Source: Octadecabacter arcticus 238 (GTDB lineage: Bacteria > Pseudomonadota > Alphaproteobacteria > Rhodobacterales > Rhodobacteraceae). Taken from it: a stretch of DNA of 64,000 nucleotides. Position 1 is the first letter of the stretch. Each line of letters starts with the position of its first letter. This document shows, piece after piece, positions 17,235-27,333 of the stretch. The notes below the pieces were generated by a model that did not search any database, had not been told where the DNA came from, and worked only from the letters and a program-made list of their open reading frames with translations. A program made the translations under genes and the position numbers. The stretch is from contig NC_020908.1 in the NCBI RefSeq assembly GCF_000155735.2, forward strand, positions 62,001 to 126,000, in the 5' to 3' direction.

Positions 17235-18581
17235 TTAATCAAGCGCTTTGTGCCTTATTTCCGATCCTTCGATCATTTTGACCTCACGTTGTGGGAACGG
17301 AATCGAAATACCGTTGTCCGCAAACGCGTCCCATAGGGCCAGATAGACGTTGCCGCGGATGTTGGTCAGACCCCCGGTTGGGTCCTTGATCCAGAATCGC
17401 AGGATGTAATCAACGCTGCTGTCGCCAAATCCGACAATGTGACAAACAGGTGGGCGAAATTCGAGAACGCGATCCACACTCGACGCCGCTGCAATCGCCA
17501 ATTTGCGCACTTCACGGGGGTTGTCGCCGTAGGCCGTGCCAAAATAGATATCCAACCGCACAAAGTCGTTGGAATGCGACCAGTTCACCACCTGCGTGGT
17601 GATCAGGTCTTCGTTGGGGATCAGATACTCGCGCCCGTCGCGCGTCGTGATCGACACATAGCGCGCGCCCAGTGAATTGATCCAACCAAACGTTTCGCCG
17701 ACGGTGATAACGTCACCGGGCTTGATCGATTTATCCAGTAAAATGATGATGCCCGACACAAGGTTGCTGACAACCTTTTGCAGACCAAAACCAATACCGA
17801 CACCAATCGCACCCGACAGAACCGCAAGGCCCGTCAGATTAAACCCGACGGCCTGCAAGCCGACGAAAAACGCAAATCCATACAGCACCACTTGCAAAAA
17901 CTTGACGACCAGCACCCGCATCGACGGGCTGATGTCTTCGTTGCGGTGAATGCGCACCGACGTCTGGTGCGAAATAAACCGCGCTACGACAAAGAAAATC
18001 GACAGGATGAACACGCCTTGCACCAACAGCCAAAGCGACAGCCGCGCATCGGCAATCTCAATGGACGCGGCATCAAGAACCTCAATCCCCTGTTCTGTCA
18101 GTCCAGTGATGCGCAGCGTGATCCAGATCCATGCACCGTAGCGCACGATGGATCGCAAAAACGGATTGCCAATCAGCCGCGTCGCAAACACCACAATCAG
18201 CCACGCCAGCGCAAGGTTGGCCACGATCCCGATCATATAAGACCGCGATCCCCACGTAACTTCGCGCATCACGATCAAAACAATCCAGATCAGCGCAACA
18301 AAGAATATTCCGCGCAGCCGCCGATGAATGACCAACAACCACCGCAATCGCCACTTCGGCCAGCCCTCACGCGTGCGCATCCACTGATGCAATAACGGCC
18401 TGAGAAACCTGCTCGCCAAGTGCGCAACAAGATATACTGCAACGACGATACCCAACTGATAGGCATTCCACGGCCGCAACAAGCTTTGGAAAAATGCAAC
18501 AATCTGACCCCATATTCCTTGACCGATCTGGGCAATCTCGGCGGCCTGACCAGCAAGGTCTAATGTGGTTTGCGGTTCCAT
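17235..18581 (-). CDS. Mechanosensitive ion channel, MscS family
   Basis: The 448-aa inner-membrane channel protein opens under membrane tension to release solutes on osmotic downshock. It has several N-terminal transmembrane helices beyond the minimal MscS three (segments about 45-65, 95-115, 120-145, 185-210), then the pore helix TM3 around residues 245-285 (LSGAIGVGIGFGLQKVVSNLVSG), rich in Gly/Ala as expected. The beta domain follows (KPGDVITVGETFGWINSLGARYVSITTRDGRE) and then the cytoplasmic alpha/beta domain. No neighbour link is evident. It is transcribed alone. Confidence 0.93.
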   Translation of the reverse strand: MEPQTTLDLAGQAAEIAQIGQGIWGQIVAFFQSLLRPWNAYQLGIVVAVYLVAHLASRFLRPLLHQWMRTREGWPKWRLRWLLVIHRRLRGIFFVALIWIVLIVMREVTWGSRSYMIGIVANLALAWLIVVFATRLIGNPFLRSIVRYGAWIWITLRITGLTEQGIEVLDAASIEIADARLSLWLLVQGVFILSIFFVVARFISHQTSVRIHRNEDISPSMRVLVVKFLQVVLYGFAFFVGLQAVGFNLTGLAVLSGAIGVGIGFGLQKVVSNLVSGIIILLDKSIKPGDVITVGETFGWINSLGARYVSITTRDGREYLIPNEDLITTQVVNWSHSNDFVRLDIYFGTAYGDNPREVRKLAIAAASSVDRVLEFRPPVCHIVGFGDSSVDYILRFWIKDPTGGLTNIRGNVYLALWDAFADNGISIPFPQREVKMIEGSEIRHKALD

Positions 18582-18726
18582 AACGCTCCTTGGTTGGGCG
18601 GATCATGGGACGGATAAGGCCCTAGGGCAAGGCGATCTATGGCCGATACCGAAATTGTCAGAACCGGCAGTTAGAACCGCCAGATCGCGTGGGCCAGCCA
18701 ATCAGGCAGGCCCACGCAGTTGGTGA

Positions 18727-20176
18727 TTATTGCGCGGGCATTTCCGCACCACGGCTGATTGGGCCATCACCCGATCCACCCCAATATTCGAGCGCGAAGC
18801 GACCGGATTCAAGCTGACCACGATACTGCATAAATTTTTCAATGCCTTTGGTCATCTGCATCGAGAAGTCCATGCTGACAGCCTGACCCGCGTCAAATGC
18901 TTCGCCATCGTCAAAGTTGCGGAACCAGCGCATCCATTCCTCAGATGCCATGTCGCCGCTGGTTGGGATTGGAACGTTGTTGGGCTGCAACCAAGGCATG
19001 ATCGCACTGACGCTGGGGATTTGCCCCGTTGCATGACAAGGACATGCAGCTGGACGTCGGGTTGTCCGCAGGCCCGTTCAGGCGCGAGTTGAAGCCCAAA
19101 TGCATCGCCGGCAGGGTTCTGTCCGGATTGATCCGTGTTTCGAGCAGGTCCGCATTGATTACCGTTTCGGTCGGTGTCTGGTTGATGAAGGTTTTGGCGT
19201 TTTCAGGATCATTGCCCCACATCACACCGACCGGCATCAGGTTGCACCAGTTCTCACCGCCGCCCGTGATCCCGTCACAAGCCCCACTGTAAAGCGGCCC
19301 GAACTCAGGCGAAGATGCCGCCGCACCGTTGTAGGTAAACGTGCCAAAAACCCAGCCTGCCGCCTCGGATGCACGGCTGTCTTTCACCATGATATCCATC
19401 TGCAACAGGTTCATCGGATGGGTGTTGCGCTCGGTTGTGATTATCTCGGATCCAGACGGGCATTTCACAGCCGGATCAAAGTCACACTCGTACATGTAGG
19501 AATTCCACTGAAGCGGATTGGCTAGCCATGGCACCTGTGTTTCGTCCAGTGACGTGAACAGGAATTTGCCGACAACAGTGCCTTCTGGGAGGGCAAATCC
19601 GGTCTCCATTGCTTCGATCATATGCTCAAGATCGGGACCGCCATTGGGGTCATTCCAGACCTGTCCAATCGTGAACCCGCCGGGGCCATTATAGAACCCG
19701 ACCGCATAAGCATAGGACGCATCCGTTTGCTCGGGCGCCAAGACCAACGCCGACAATGGGCCTTCGCGGGTCAACCCGTGGTAGCCTTCGCGACCCGTAG
19801 ATCCCCAATGCTGCCATGGCAAGTGATACCAGTCGATTCCGGCCGAATTGTTCTGAAGCACAAAGTCCGCCTCGACGTTGCCGCCATGGATATTGCCCAT
19901 AAAGATATAATCGCGGACCGCCATGACATAGCCCATCGGGTCAGCCTCGAAGTTGATTTTAAGGATCGCTGTCACCTCGGGATCGAGGGCCGGAATCGTT
20001 TGGGGAAAGTCATCCGCCAGCACAAAAACTGGACCTTGGTAGTTGAGAGGGTCCTCCATAAAGCCGAAGTCGGGGAACCCGACCATGCTCTCGTAATTAA
20101 AATTCTGCCCCAATGCAGGCGTTGTGCCCAATGCAGCAATCAACGGCAATACACGCCATGGATGATAAAGTGGCAT
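18727..20176 (-). pseudogene. Secreted c-type cytochrome-like protein, frameshifted in the haem motif
   Basis: A signal peptide (RVLPLIAALGTTPALG) is followed by about 350 residues I cannot assign, rich in Trp, Gly and Asn (for example IDWYHLPWQHWG and VFGTFTYNG). A single haem-c site lies near the C-terminus. In the first frame it reads SSCMSLSCNG and runs into an out-of-frame tail. Deleting one A at 19038-19039 on the plus strand gives SSCMSCHATGQIPS, a perfect CxxCH, and joins smoothly to MPWLQPNNVPIPTSG...SRGAEMPAQ. The repaired gene has 482 codons. So either a one-base insertion destroyed haem attachment or the base is a sequencing error. Electron-transfer or oxidase roles are only guesses. 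Confidence 0.8.
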
Positions 20177-20711
20177 AAAATGGAAACTCCCTTAATATAC
20201 AATATGTAGGGTGAAATTGGCGGTTCCGTTGGTCACAAAGCTGGCAAAATCGCACGATTTGCCGTGATCCAAAAACGTTATTTTCCCCTAAAAGACATTA
20301 TGAAATCAACGCCTTTTGCTGTCATAACGGACAAAATGTCGCACCATGTCAACAAAAATTGACGCAAGCGTACCTAGGTTAAACGACCACAGAACACCCG
20401 CTTGCGCGCAAAGATCCCTGGGCCCGATCTTCGCAGCCAAGCGGAATGGAGACTTCTACCTGTAGTTGATCGCTTGACCTGCCGGGAATCTAGCTGCCAT
20501 GAATGACCTGCCACTTGCGATAGGAGTTCGGTCTGTGTAACTGCACCTTATGACGCAAGTATTCGACATGGATGATCGCGCGCGCCTGCCTTGGCGTTTT
20601 TATGGTGCCACGCGCACCATACTCGCACATCTATAACTCAATGCGCCCGCGATTGATCTCGGGGCGCGCCTGATACGATACCCCCCAAACAACAATAACG
20701 GGAGAGGACAC
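20177..20711. other. Intergenic region between cytochrome-like gene and leuC
   Basis: These 535 bases hold divergent promoters for the two flanking genes but no gene I can support. A 28-codon ORF at 20550-20636 (MTQVFDMDDRARLPWRFYGA...) has no ribosome-binding site and few Leu codons, so it is not a convincing leu leader. leuC has its own site, GGGAGAGGA. Confidence 0.5.
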
Positions 20712-22118
20712 ATGTCCCCCAAAACGCTTTATGACAAAATCTGGGATGCCCACGTCGCTGACGAATCCGACGATGGCACCTGCCTGCTGTATATCGACCG
20801 CCACCTTGTCCACGAGGTGACGTCGCCGCAGGCATTTGAGGGCCTGCGCATGACGGGTCGCACGGTACGCGCACCGGATAAAACTATCGCCGTGCCAGAC
20901 CACAACGTGCCCACCACGCTGGATCGGGCCAACGCCGAAACCATGACCGAAGATTCGCGCATTCAGGTAGACGCGCTGGACAAGAACGCCAAAGATTTCG
21001 GCATCCACTACTACCCTGTGTCCGACGTGCGCCAAGGTATCGTGCACATCGTCGGCCCCGAACAGGGCTGGACCCTTCCGGGCATGACAGTTGTCTGCGG
21101 CGATTCGCACACCGCCACCCACGGCGCGTTTGGCGCATTGGCCCACGGCATCGGCACATCCGAGGTTGAACACGTTCTGGCGACGCAAACACTGATCCAG
21201 AAAAAATCCAAAAACATGAAGGTCGAAATCACCGGCAAATTGAACCCCGGAGTGACCGCCAAAGACATCACCATGTCCGTGATCGGCAAAACCGGCACGG
21301 CGGGCGGCACTGGCTACGTCATCGAATATTGTGGTGACGCGATTACAGACCTGTCCATGGAAGGCCGCATGACCGTCTGCAACATGGCTATTGAAGGCGG
21401 CGCGCGCGCTGGCATCATTGCGCCCGACGCAACAACATACGCCTATTGCAAAGGCCGCCCCCACGCCCCGAAAGGCGCTGAATGGGACAAGGCGCAGGCG
21501 TGGTGGGAAACATTGTTCTCCGACGACGATGCGCACTGGGATCTTGTCGTGACCATGAATGCCGAAGACATCGCGCCTTCCGTCACATGGGGCACCTCGC
21601 CAGAAGACGTCCTGCCGATTGACGGTGTGGTGCCAGCACCCGAAAGCTTCACTGGTGGCAAGGTCGATGCGGTTAAGCGCGCCCTGGATTACATGGGCCT
21701 CACTGCGGGCCAAAAACTGACCGACATCGAAATCGATACCGTCTTTATCGGCTCATGCACCAACGGACGCATCGAAGACTTGCGCGCTGCTGCTGCGATC
21801 CTCAAAGGCAAAAAAGTCAAAGACGGCATGCGTGCCATGGTCGTTCCGGGCTCTGGTCTGGTCCGTGCCCAAGCCGAAGAAGAAGGCCTCGCCGATATCT
21901 TCAAGGACGCAGGATTTGAATGGCGCATGGCGGGGTGTTCCATGTGTCTCGCAATGAACCCCGACCAACTGGCCGAAGGCGAACGCTGTGCGTCGACCTC
22001 CAACCGGAACTTTGAGGGTCGCCAAGGCTACAAGGGCCGCACGCACCTCGTGTCTCCGGCTATGGCGGCAGCCGCTGCGATTACCGGCAAACTCACCGAT
22101 GTGCGGGACATGATGTAA
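20712..22118 (+). CDS. leuC: 3-isopropylmalate dehydratase large subunit
   Basis: LeuC with LeuD isomerises 2-isopropylmalate to 3-isopropylmalate in leucine synthesis. The 468-aa protein is full length for this aconitase-family subunit. The [4Fe-4S] cluster cysteines are Cys349 (GSCTNGR) and Cys409/Cys412 ([12 protein letters not shown]). Other family motifs are [22 protein letters not shown] and [13 protein letters not shown]. The start is set by GGGAGAGGACAC before ATG 20712. leuD follows after 200 bases. Confidence 0.98.
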   Translation: MSPKTLYDKIWDAHVADESDDGTCLLYIDRHLVHEVTSPQAFEGLRMTGRTVRAPDKTIAVPDHNVPTTLDRANAETMTEDSRIQVDALDKNAKDFGIHYYPVSDVRQGIVHIVGPEQGWTLPGMTVVCGDSHTATHGAFGALAHGIGTSEVEHVLATQTLIQKKSKNMKVEITGKLNPGVTAKDITMSVIGKTGTAGGTGYVIEYCGDAITDLSMEGRMTVCNMAIEGGARAGIIAPDATTYAYCKGRPHAPKGAEWDKAQAWWETLFSDDDAHWDLVVTMNAEDIAPSVTWGTSPEDVLPIDGVVPAPESFTGGKVDAVKRALDYMGLTAGQKLTDIEIDTVFIGSCTNGRIEDLRAAAAILKGKKVKDGMRAMVVPGSGLVRAQAEEEGLADIFKDAGFEWRMAGCSMCLAMNPDQLAEGERCASTSNRNFEGRQGYKGRTHLVSPAMAAAAAITGKLTDVRDMM

Positions 22119-22318
22119 TGTCGCAGACGTTGAAATGAAACGTGGGCCAGATCACTGGATAATTGCACGGTTTCGTTTTGTACAAACCATGCAACGACCC
22201 GGCAAAGTTTTGTACAAAACGGCTAAAACTCCGGTCTCGGCCCACAACTGGTTAACGCGCACGCGCAATATCTTAACGATCCAGCGGACGTTTGACCCCG
22301 CTGCGAAAGGAACATGAC

Positions 22319-22924
22319 ATGGAAAAATTCAGCACACTCTCTGGCATCGCGGCGCCTATGCCGTTGGTTAATATCGACACGGACATGATTATCCCAAAGA
22401 TGTTTTTGAAGACAGTCAAACGCTCAGGCCTCGGCGGGAACTTGTTTGACGAAATGCGGTTTGATCGCCAAGGCAATGAAATCGCTGACTTTGTTCTCAA
22501 CCAACCCGCCTACCGCGAAGCCTCTGTGCTGGTCGCAGGCGACAATTTCGGTTGCGGATCATCGCGCGAACATGCGCCGTGGGCGATTGCAGATTTCGGC
22601 ATTCGCTGCGTGATTTCCACCAGCTTTGCAGACATCTTTTACAGCAATTGCTTTAAAAACGGCATCTTACCCATCGTCCTGCCCCAAGACCAACGCGACG
22701 CTCTGATGAAAGACGCAGAAAAAGGCGCCAACGCCCGCATCGAAATCGACCTTGCGGCACAAACTGTCACGTCATCAGACGGTGATGTCTACACATTTGA
22801 GGTCGATTCCTTCAAAAAGCACTGCCTTATGAACGGGTTAGATGACATCGGCCTGACCATGGAAAAGGTCGCATCCATCGACACATATGAGGCGCAACTT
22901 ACCGCCGAGCGGCCTTGGGTCTGA
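22319..22924 (+). CDS. leuD: 3-isopropylmalate dehydratase small subunit
   Basis: The small (swivel) subunit pairs with LeuC. The 201-aa product from ATG 22319 is preceded by AAAGGAACATGAC. The start [27 protein letters not shown] is typical; the in-frame ATG at 22292 is upstream of the ribosome-binding site. The substrate-binding motif [16 protein letters not shown] is intact. A Rho-independent terminator lies 37 bases after the stop. Confidence 0.98.
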   Translation: MEKFSTLSGIAAPMPLVNIDTDMIIPKMFLKTVKRSGLGGNLFDEMRFDRQGNEIADFVLNQPAYREASVLVAGDNFGCGSSREHAPWAIADFGIRCVISTSFADIFYSNCFKNGILPIVLPQDQRDALMKDAEKGANARIEIDLAAQTVTSSDGDVYTFEVDSFKKHCLMNGLDDIGLTMEKVASIDTYEAQLTAERPWV

Positions 22925-23275
22925 TCCCGAAACGCCAAATTGTGGCCAGAATGTTAACAAGGGGCGCCATGCGGTGCCCCTTTTTTTGACCACAGGTCCT
23001 AACAGTTCCTGAACCGCACTTGTGCCACGTGAACCGCGCTACCCCCACATCTAGACGCCTTAATTCCAATGCTTTGAAATGGTTGCAATCTCGCACCAGT
23101 GTTGCCGCAAATCTGCCCTGATTTTTTTGCAAAACAGATCAACGGCTTGTGGCGATAACTGAAATTGGGCAACATTATGGCAACTATAAGGTAACCTGCC
23201 GACAATGAGCAGGATCAAAACGGGATAAGGGCGCGGAACGTAATCGCGACCGACCGAAATGAGGGTAAGAGAGCA
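22925..23275 (+). other. Intergenic region after leuD
   Basis: These 351 bases contain the leuD terminator (22961-22987) and the presumed promoter of the next membrane-protein gene, whose GTG start follows GAGGGTAAGAGAG. No other gene or RNA is recognised. Confidence 0.5.
22961..22987 (+). terminator. Rho-independent terminator after leuD
   Basis: The GGGGCGCC/GGTGCCCC-type hairpin (GGGGCGCCATGCGGTGCCCC) is followed by seven T residues, a typical intrinsic terminator for leuCD. Confidence 0.9.
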
Positions 23276-25015
23276 GTGTTTTCACGGCTTCCAGGTGCTG
23301 CCTTAAGGGCAGTCTTAGTGATCTTGATGATCGCTACACCATCGCTGATGCTGAAAGGTACGGCGACGGATACTGCACAAATTGTAGGTCTTGTTTGTAT
23401 CGTAGCTGGCGTATTTGTATTTGTTGAATACAACTCCAGTTCCCCAAGTCTGATAGAGTTTCGCGCCGCTCCGCCCTTCAATCGGGTCCGTTATTTTGGC
23501 CTTGCGGCGACAGTACTGGCGCTGACGGTCATCGCCAAAGGCGTGACCGAACCGACGACAATGACGGTGTTGTTTAACATCGTCGGCGGCGCGCTTGCCG
23601 AAGCCATGGACTTCCCGTACTCCCCCGTCCGCCTCGTACTCCTTTTGCTCCCTGCTGAGGCAAGTGCGGATCTCTTCGACAGTGTCCGCACCGCCGCTGG
23701 CCTCAGCTATCTTGTGTCCTTATTGTCGCTGGCGTTCTTCGTCTTGGCGCTGCGGTTGAACAACTGGCCCAACCAGCGCGGTGGCTTTAATGTCTGGACG
23801 AACCTGCCCACTTTCGACCCAACTGCCGGTGGTGACGTCGTTACTCGGCTGGAACGTGACGGACAGCTTAACCTTATATGTAACTCCCAAGGACCCCATC
23901 GGATATCGGGTTTTGTGTTGCCCTTGCGACGTTAGAGCCGAGCGATGATCTGTTGTGGTGATAGGGTGAGTGTTTCGAGGATATTGCCCCCGTGTTTTCT
24001 GACCGTCGAGATGACGGATCTGATGTCAGCGAAGACCTGCGCGCCCTCGAGGGTGCGGAAAGTTCCCGAGATTTTCATGCGCAACTTCATCATGCGCAGG
24101 TCCCGTTCGGCCTGATTGTTGGTGAAGGGAACTGTGAAGTCCGTAAGGAACCTTAGGACGTCATCACGGTAGTCGCGCAAGCGGACCAGAAGGTTATGGC
24201 CTGGCCGCCTGGCTTTTCGGCCTCGCGCACCAGTGCGTCTAGCCAGTGGGTCTTGTCGCTCATGGAAGGCGAGGCCCTCGGTGAGGATCGCCATGTATTT
24301 GGTGAGGATGCCGTGGTGAACCGACGTGGGGAGTTCGGTCTCGCCTCGCCCCTGAGCCGCGCACTTGAGCTGATTGGCGCTGTTGAGCAGCACGCTCATC
24401 GCGCACGCCCACGGCTCCTTTTCGATTTCTTCGATGGCCTTGAGTTCCCGTAAATGATGCGCCCCGCACAGGGCGTGCGCGTCCACCCCACTCATATGGG
24501 CGTAATAGGACTTCCAGTGGTCATGAACAATTGTCCCGCCGGTCAGGAAGGATGGAACAGCACCGCGCTTGGCGCTGATGCGATAATGCGTGAAGGCGAG
24601 ATCGCTGATTGAGTGCAGCCAGTGCAGCTTACCATCAACACGAAGTCCGGTCTCATCCAGATGCCGAACGCCGCCTTCATTGAGCCGGGCCAGAATGTGT
24701 TCGACGACGCCACCCAAGGTACGCGCTGTGCCGTTCACCCAGTTGGTCACGCTGGCCGCGCATAGGCTGGTGGCACCAAACAAATCACGCAGGAGTTGGC
24801 AGACCCGATCCTCGGGGATCAGCTGCTGAACATTGCAGTAGACCGCCGCCGCCCGAATGCGCTTACCGTATTGCACGTGTGCATTCACGCCATCGGGAAA
24901 GGTGGCTGTCGTCGTGGCTCGGCAATGACCACAACAATAAATCGCTGCCTGATGCTCTGTGACCTCCAGACGCGGCGGAACGTGTCAACGACTTTGAGAC
25001 AGTGGCTTTTGGACT

Positions 25016-26029
25016 TTAGGCTTGGGTTTCTTCGGTTGGTTTTGGTGGGTTGATCCAGACGGCGGTCGGGATTTGAGGCGGTTTTGGTGGTTTGTGTACG
25101 AAGCGTTCGGGCGTGGCGAGGAATGCCGCGTCTAGTGTTGCTTGTCGCGCGGTGTAGATTTCTTGGGCCTGCCCAAAATGGATTTGGTCGGGCGTCATCA
25201 GACCAATCCCGGCGTGATGATGGTCTTGGTTATACCATGCAAAGAACCTGCGGCAGAATGCGCGAGCCTGCTCGATGGTTTCAAAGTTCTTGGGGAACTC
25301 TGGCTGATATTTCAGTGTTTTGAAGTGGGCTTCGGAGAACGGGTTGTCGTTTGAGGTGTGGGGCCGACTGTGGAACTTGAGCACACCAAGATCAACCAGC
25401 ATCAGGGCTGTCGTCTTTGCCTTCATGGGCCCACCGCGATCTGCATGCAATGTCAGCTGATCGCGTGGAACCTCGTGTTTTTCCATCGCGTCGATGAACA
25501 GCTCTTTGAACTGGCTGGCGCTCTCCGCGTGCTCGACGCGCCAGCCAACAACGCGGCGGCTGAAGATGTCGAGGATGACATAGAGATAGAAGTAGGACCA
25601 TTTCACCGGGCCCCTCAGCTTGGTGATGTCCCAAGACCAGACCTGATTGGGGGCTTCAGCTAGAAGTTCAGGCTTTTGATAGACGGGATGTGTGCGCTGT
25701 CGGCGGCGTTCGCCAACTTCGCCCTGCGCGGCCAATATCCGATACATCGTGCGGATTGAACACAGATAGGTGCCTTCATCCAGCAAGGTGGCAAAGACCT
25801 CTGTGGGCGTCTGATCCGCAAAGCGGGGTTCGCGCAGGTGGTGCAATACCTGGTCTCTTTCCCTTTCCGGCAGAGCCCGCGAAGACGCTGCGCGCGGTGG
25901 GCGTGTGCGTGGTGGTGCCGTCAGCGCCGCACGCTGTCGAAGAACGCTCGCGTGCGATAATGATAGCGCGGCGCAGACAGCCGAGGTCAAGCCGCTGCCG
26001 GTGGGCAATGCAATCGCGACGGCCATCAT
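25016..26029 (-). CDS. IS3-family transposase OrfB
   Basis: The 337-aa catalytic subunit is identical to the first copy except for two residues (His in LSLSHAS and Phe in VLKFHS). The DDE residues ([18 protein letters not shown]) are intact. It overlaps orfA as ATGA. Because orfA here is complete, this is the likely active copy. Confidence 0.95.
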   Translation of the reverse strand: MMAVAIALPTGSGLTSAVCAALSLSHASVLRQRAALTAPPRTRPPRAASSRALPERERDQVLHHLREPRFADQTPTEVFATLLDEGTYLCSIRTMYRILAAQGEVGERRRQRTHPVYQKPELLAEAPNQVWSWDITKLRGPVKWSYFYLYVILDIFSRRVVGWRVEHAESASQFKELFIDAMEKHEVPRDQLTLHADRGGPMKAKTTALMLVDLGVLKFHSRPHTSNDNPFSEAHFKTLKYQPEFPKNFETIEQARAFCRRFFAWYNQDHHHAGIGLMTPDQIHFGQAQEIYTARQATLDAAFLATPERFVHKPPKPPQIPTAVWINPPKPTEETQA

Positions 26030-26508
26030 GATTTGCCGCTGCGCTCTTGCGTCTGCTCCATCTCGTCCAGAAGTCCCGCCACTTTTTTTTGGATGGCAAT
26101 GATGGCTTCCGCCTGATCCAGACGGCGCCGCAAGGCTGTCACCTCACGGTTGGCCTTGGCCAGCTCAGCTTGCAATGGATTGGCAGGTGCCTTTTGTGGG
26201 CCACGGCGCATTGGCTGCAATGCACCCAATGTGCCGGCCGCCCGCGCACGGCGCCAATCGGTCAGTGCAGAGGAATAAAGCCCCTCCCGCCGTAGAATGG
26301 CGGAAACCCCGCCAGTGTCTGCCACTTGGTCCGTCTCATCCAGAATGCGCAGTTTGTATTTGGCTGTGAAGTTGCGTCGCTTCGGGATGCTCGTCAGTTC
26401 CGCTGTGGGAGCCAACGGCGCATTAACAACGCGGGGAGGCGACGTTGGGGCCAAAACGGCTCCAGATCCAGCATCTGGCGAAAGTGGTGATTGTGAAGGC
26501 ATAACCAT
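26026..26508 (-). CDS. IS3-family transposase OrfA
   Basis: This is the complete 160-aa OrfA, starting at ATG 26508 ([14 protein letters not shown]). It has an N-terminal extension of about 45 residues, an HTH region ([15 protein letters not shown] ... ILRREGLY), and a C-terminal leucine-zipper-like helix. An alternative start is ATG 26502. It is required with OrfB for transposition. Confidence 0.93.
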   Translation of the reverse strand: MVMPSQSPLSPDAGSGAVLAPTSPPRVVNAPLAPTAELTSIPKRRNFTAKYKLRILDETDQVADTGGVSAILRREGLYSSALTDWRRARAAGTLGALQPMRRGPQKAPANPLQAELAKANREVTALRRRLDQAEAIIAIQKKVAGLLDEMEQTQERSGKS

Positions 26509-27333
26509 GGTTCTTCTCCTACGCCCTCAAGTGTAAACTTTAGCCAGTCAATTGTCTCACGCTTATTGGCACGGAGGGCTGCACCGGTATGTCATAAACC
26601 TGACGCCTCTCCACCGCCTTGATCATCCCAGCCGTCAAGCCATGCTGACAGGTGCCACAGGCCTCAGCCTCATGTCGCTCCACAAAGTCAGGCGTTGCTG
26701 TCTGACGTAGGGTGTCGCCTCGGTGGCCAACTTGGCCACCACTTTTCTTACCGGACTTACCACGCAGGCTACGCGGTACCGGCTTCTTCAACCCATCACT
26801 CGAAGGCGGCTTGCTGCTATTACTGCTGTTCTTGGCCAACTGACGCCGCAGATCCTCATTCTCTTGCGCCATGCTCGCCAACGCGGCTTCCAACTCGGCG
26901 ATCCTGCGCAGAGCCGTGGCGAGGAGTTGTTCAAGAGCAGTAACTTGGTCTATTCCACCAATGATTCAGAGAAATCGTCACAGCGCCACGAAATTCAGAC
27001 CACAACAGAAAATTCATGCGCCTAATGGCCAAGGAGACTCACATCAAAACTGACAAAAACCCGTTATCGGCTGGGGTGCTTGGGAGTTACCCTTATATTA
27101 GGGTTTCTACTGCACTTCTTGATCCCAGCATTTGTGAAACTCGCCTCGGATATTTTCAACCCGATCCAGCTACAGGATTCACACACCTTAATTTGGACGA
27201 TGACCGCATGGGCCTTCATCCCCGCCAGCCTGATAATGCGCGGTATTGCGATGCTTCGCGTCGGTCAGATGATCGCCCTTCAGCGCGAACAGGCCTACCT
27301 GCGTACGCAGGAAGAAGACGTTATCCCTGTCTA

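Larger units (their letters stand above)
24976..26575 (-). mobile_element. IS3-family insertion sequence, complete copy nested in IS66
   Basis: This is a complete copy of about 1600 bp of the element seen at the window start, in the opposite orientation. Its ends carry related repeats (CGTGTCAACG...TGAGACA and CGTGCCAATA...TGAGACA). Exact ends are uncertain by a few bases because both copies share CACGTTCCG at the right end, and I could not identify an unambiguous target duplication. It disrupts the IS66 transposase gene. Confidence 0.92.
23932..26893 (-). pseudogene. IS66-family transposase (TnpC type), interrupted by IS3
   Basis: The N-terminal piece (26893 down to about 26576) has the coiled start, the NSSNSSKPPSSDG motif and a Cys-rich zinc-binding-like part (CGTCQHG). 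It is interrupted after DIPVQP. The C-terminal piece resumes near 24975 as PRLEVTEHQAAIYCCGHC and carries the DDE domain: RHLDETG, IVHDHWKSYY and FTNNQAERDLRM. Joining the pieces at these points gives 453 codons in frame, with the family-like DIPVQPPRLEVTEH. The start is a TTG at 26893 or a later ATG. The enzyme is inactive because of the nested IS3. Confidence 0.88.
23880..27090 (-). mobile_element. IS66-family element (single-transposase, ISBst12-like), carrying an IS3 insertion
   Basis: Terminal inverted repeats GTAACTCCCAAG at 23880 and CTTGGGAGTTAC ending at 27090 are perfect over 12 bases. The 8-bp target repeats CCTTATAT lie at 23872-23879 and 27091-27098, the size known for IS66. Total length is 3211 bp, of which about 1600 bp is the inserted IS3 element. 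The remaining 1.6 kb carries only a tnpC-type transposase, without tnpA or tnpB, as in the ISBst12 group. Confidence 0.93.

Noticed and set aside
20550..20636. 28-codon ORF before leuC as a leucine attenuation leader
   Set aside because: Only three scattered Leu codons, no run of Leu codons, no ribosome site and no clear terminator/antiterminator pair.
20631..21713. Minus-strand ORF of 360 aa over leuC
   Set aside because: It is antisense to intact leuC with no recognisable motif, and is explained by codon bias.
1..26575. IS3 pair as a composite transposon moving 23.6 kb
   Set aside because: The enclosed genes are core chromosomal genes in their usual order, and one copy is nested in another IS. 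Independent insertions fit better.
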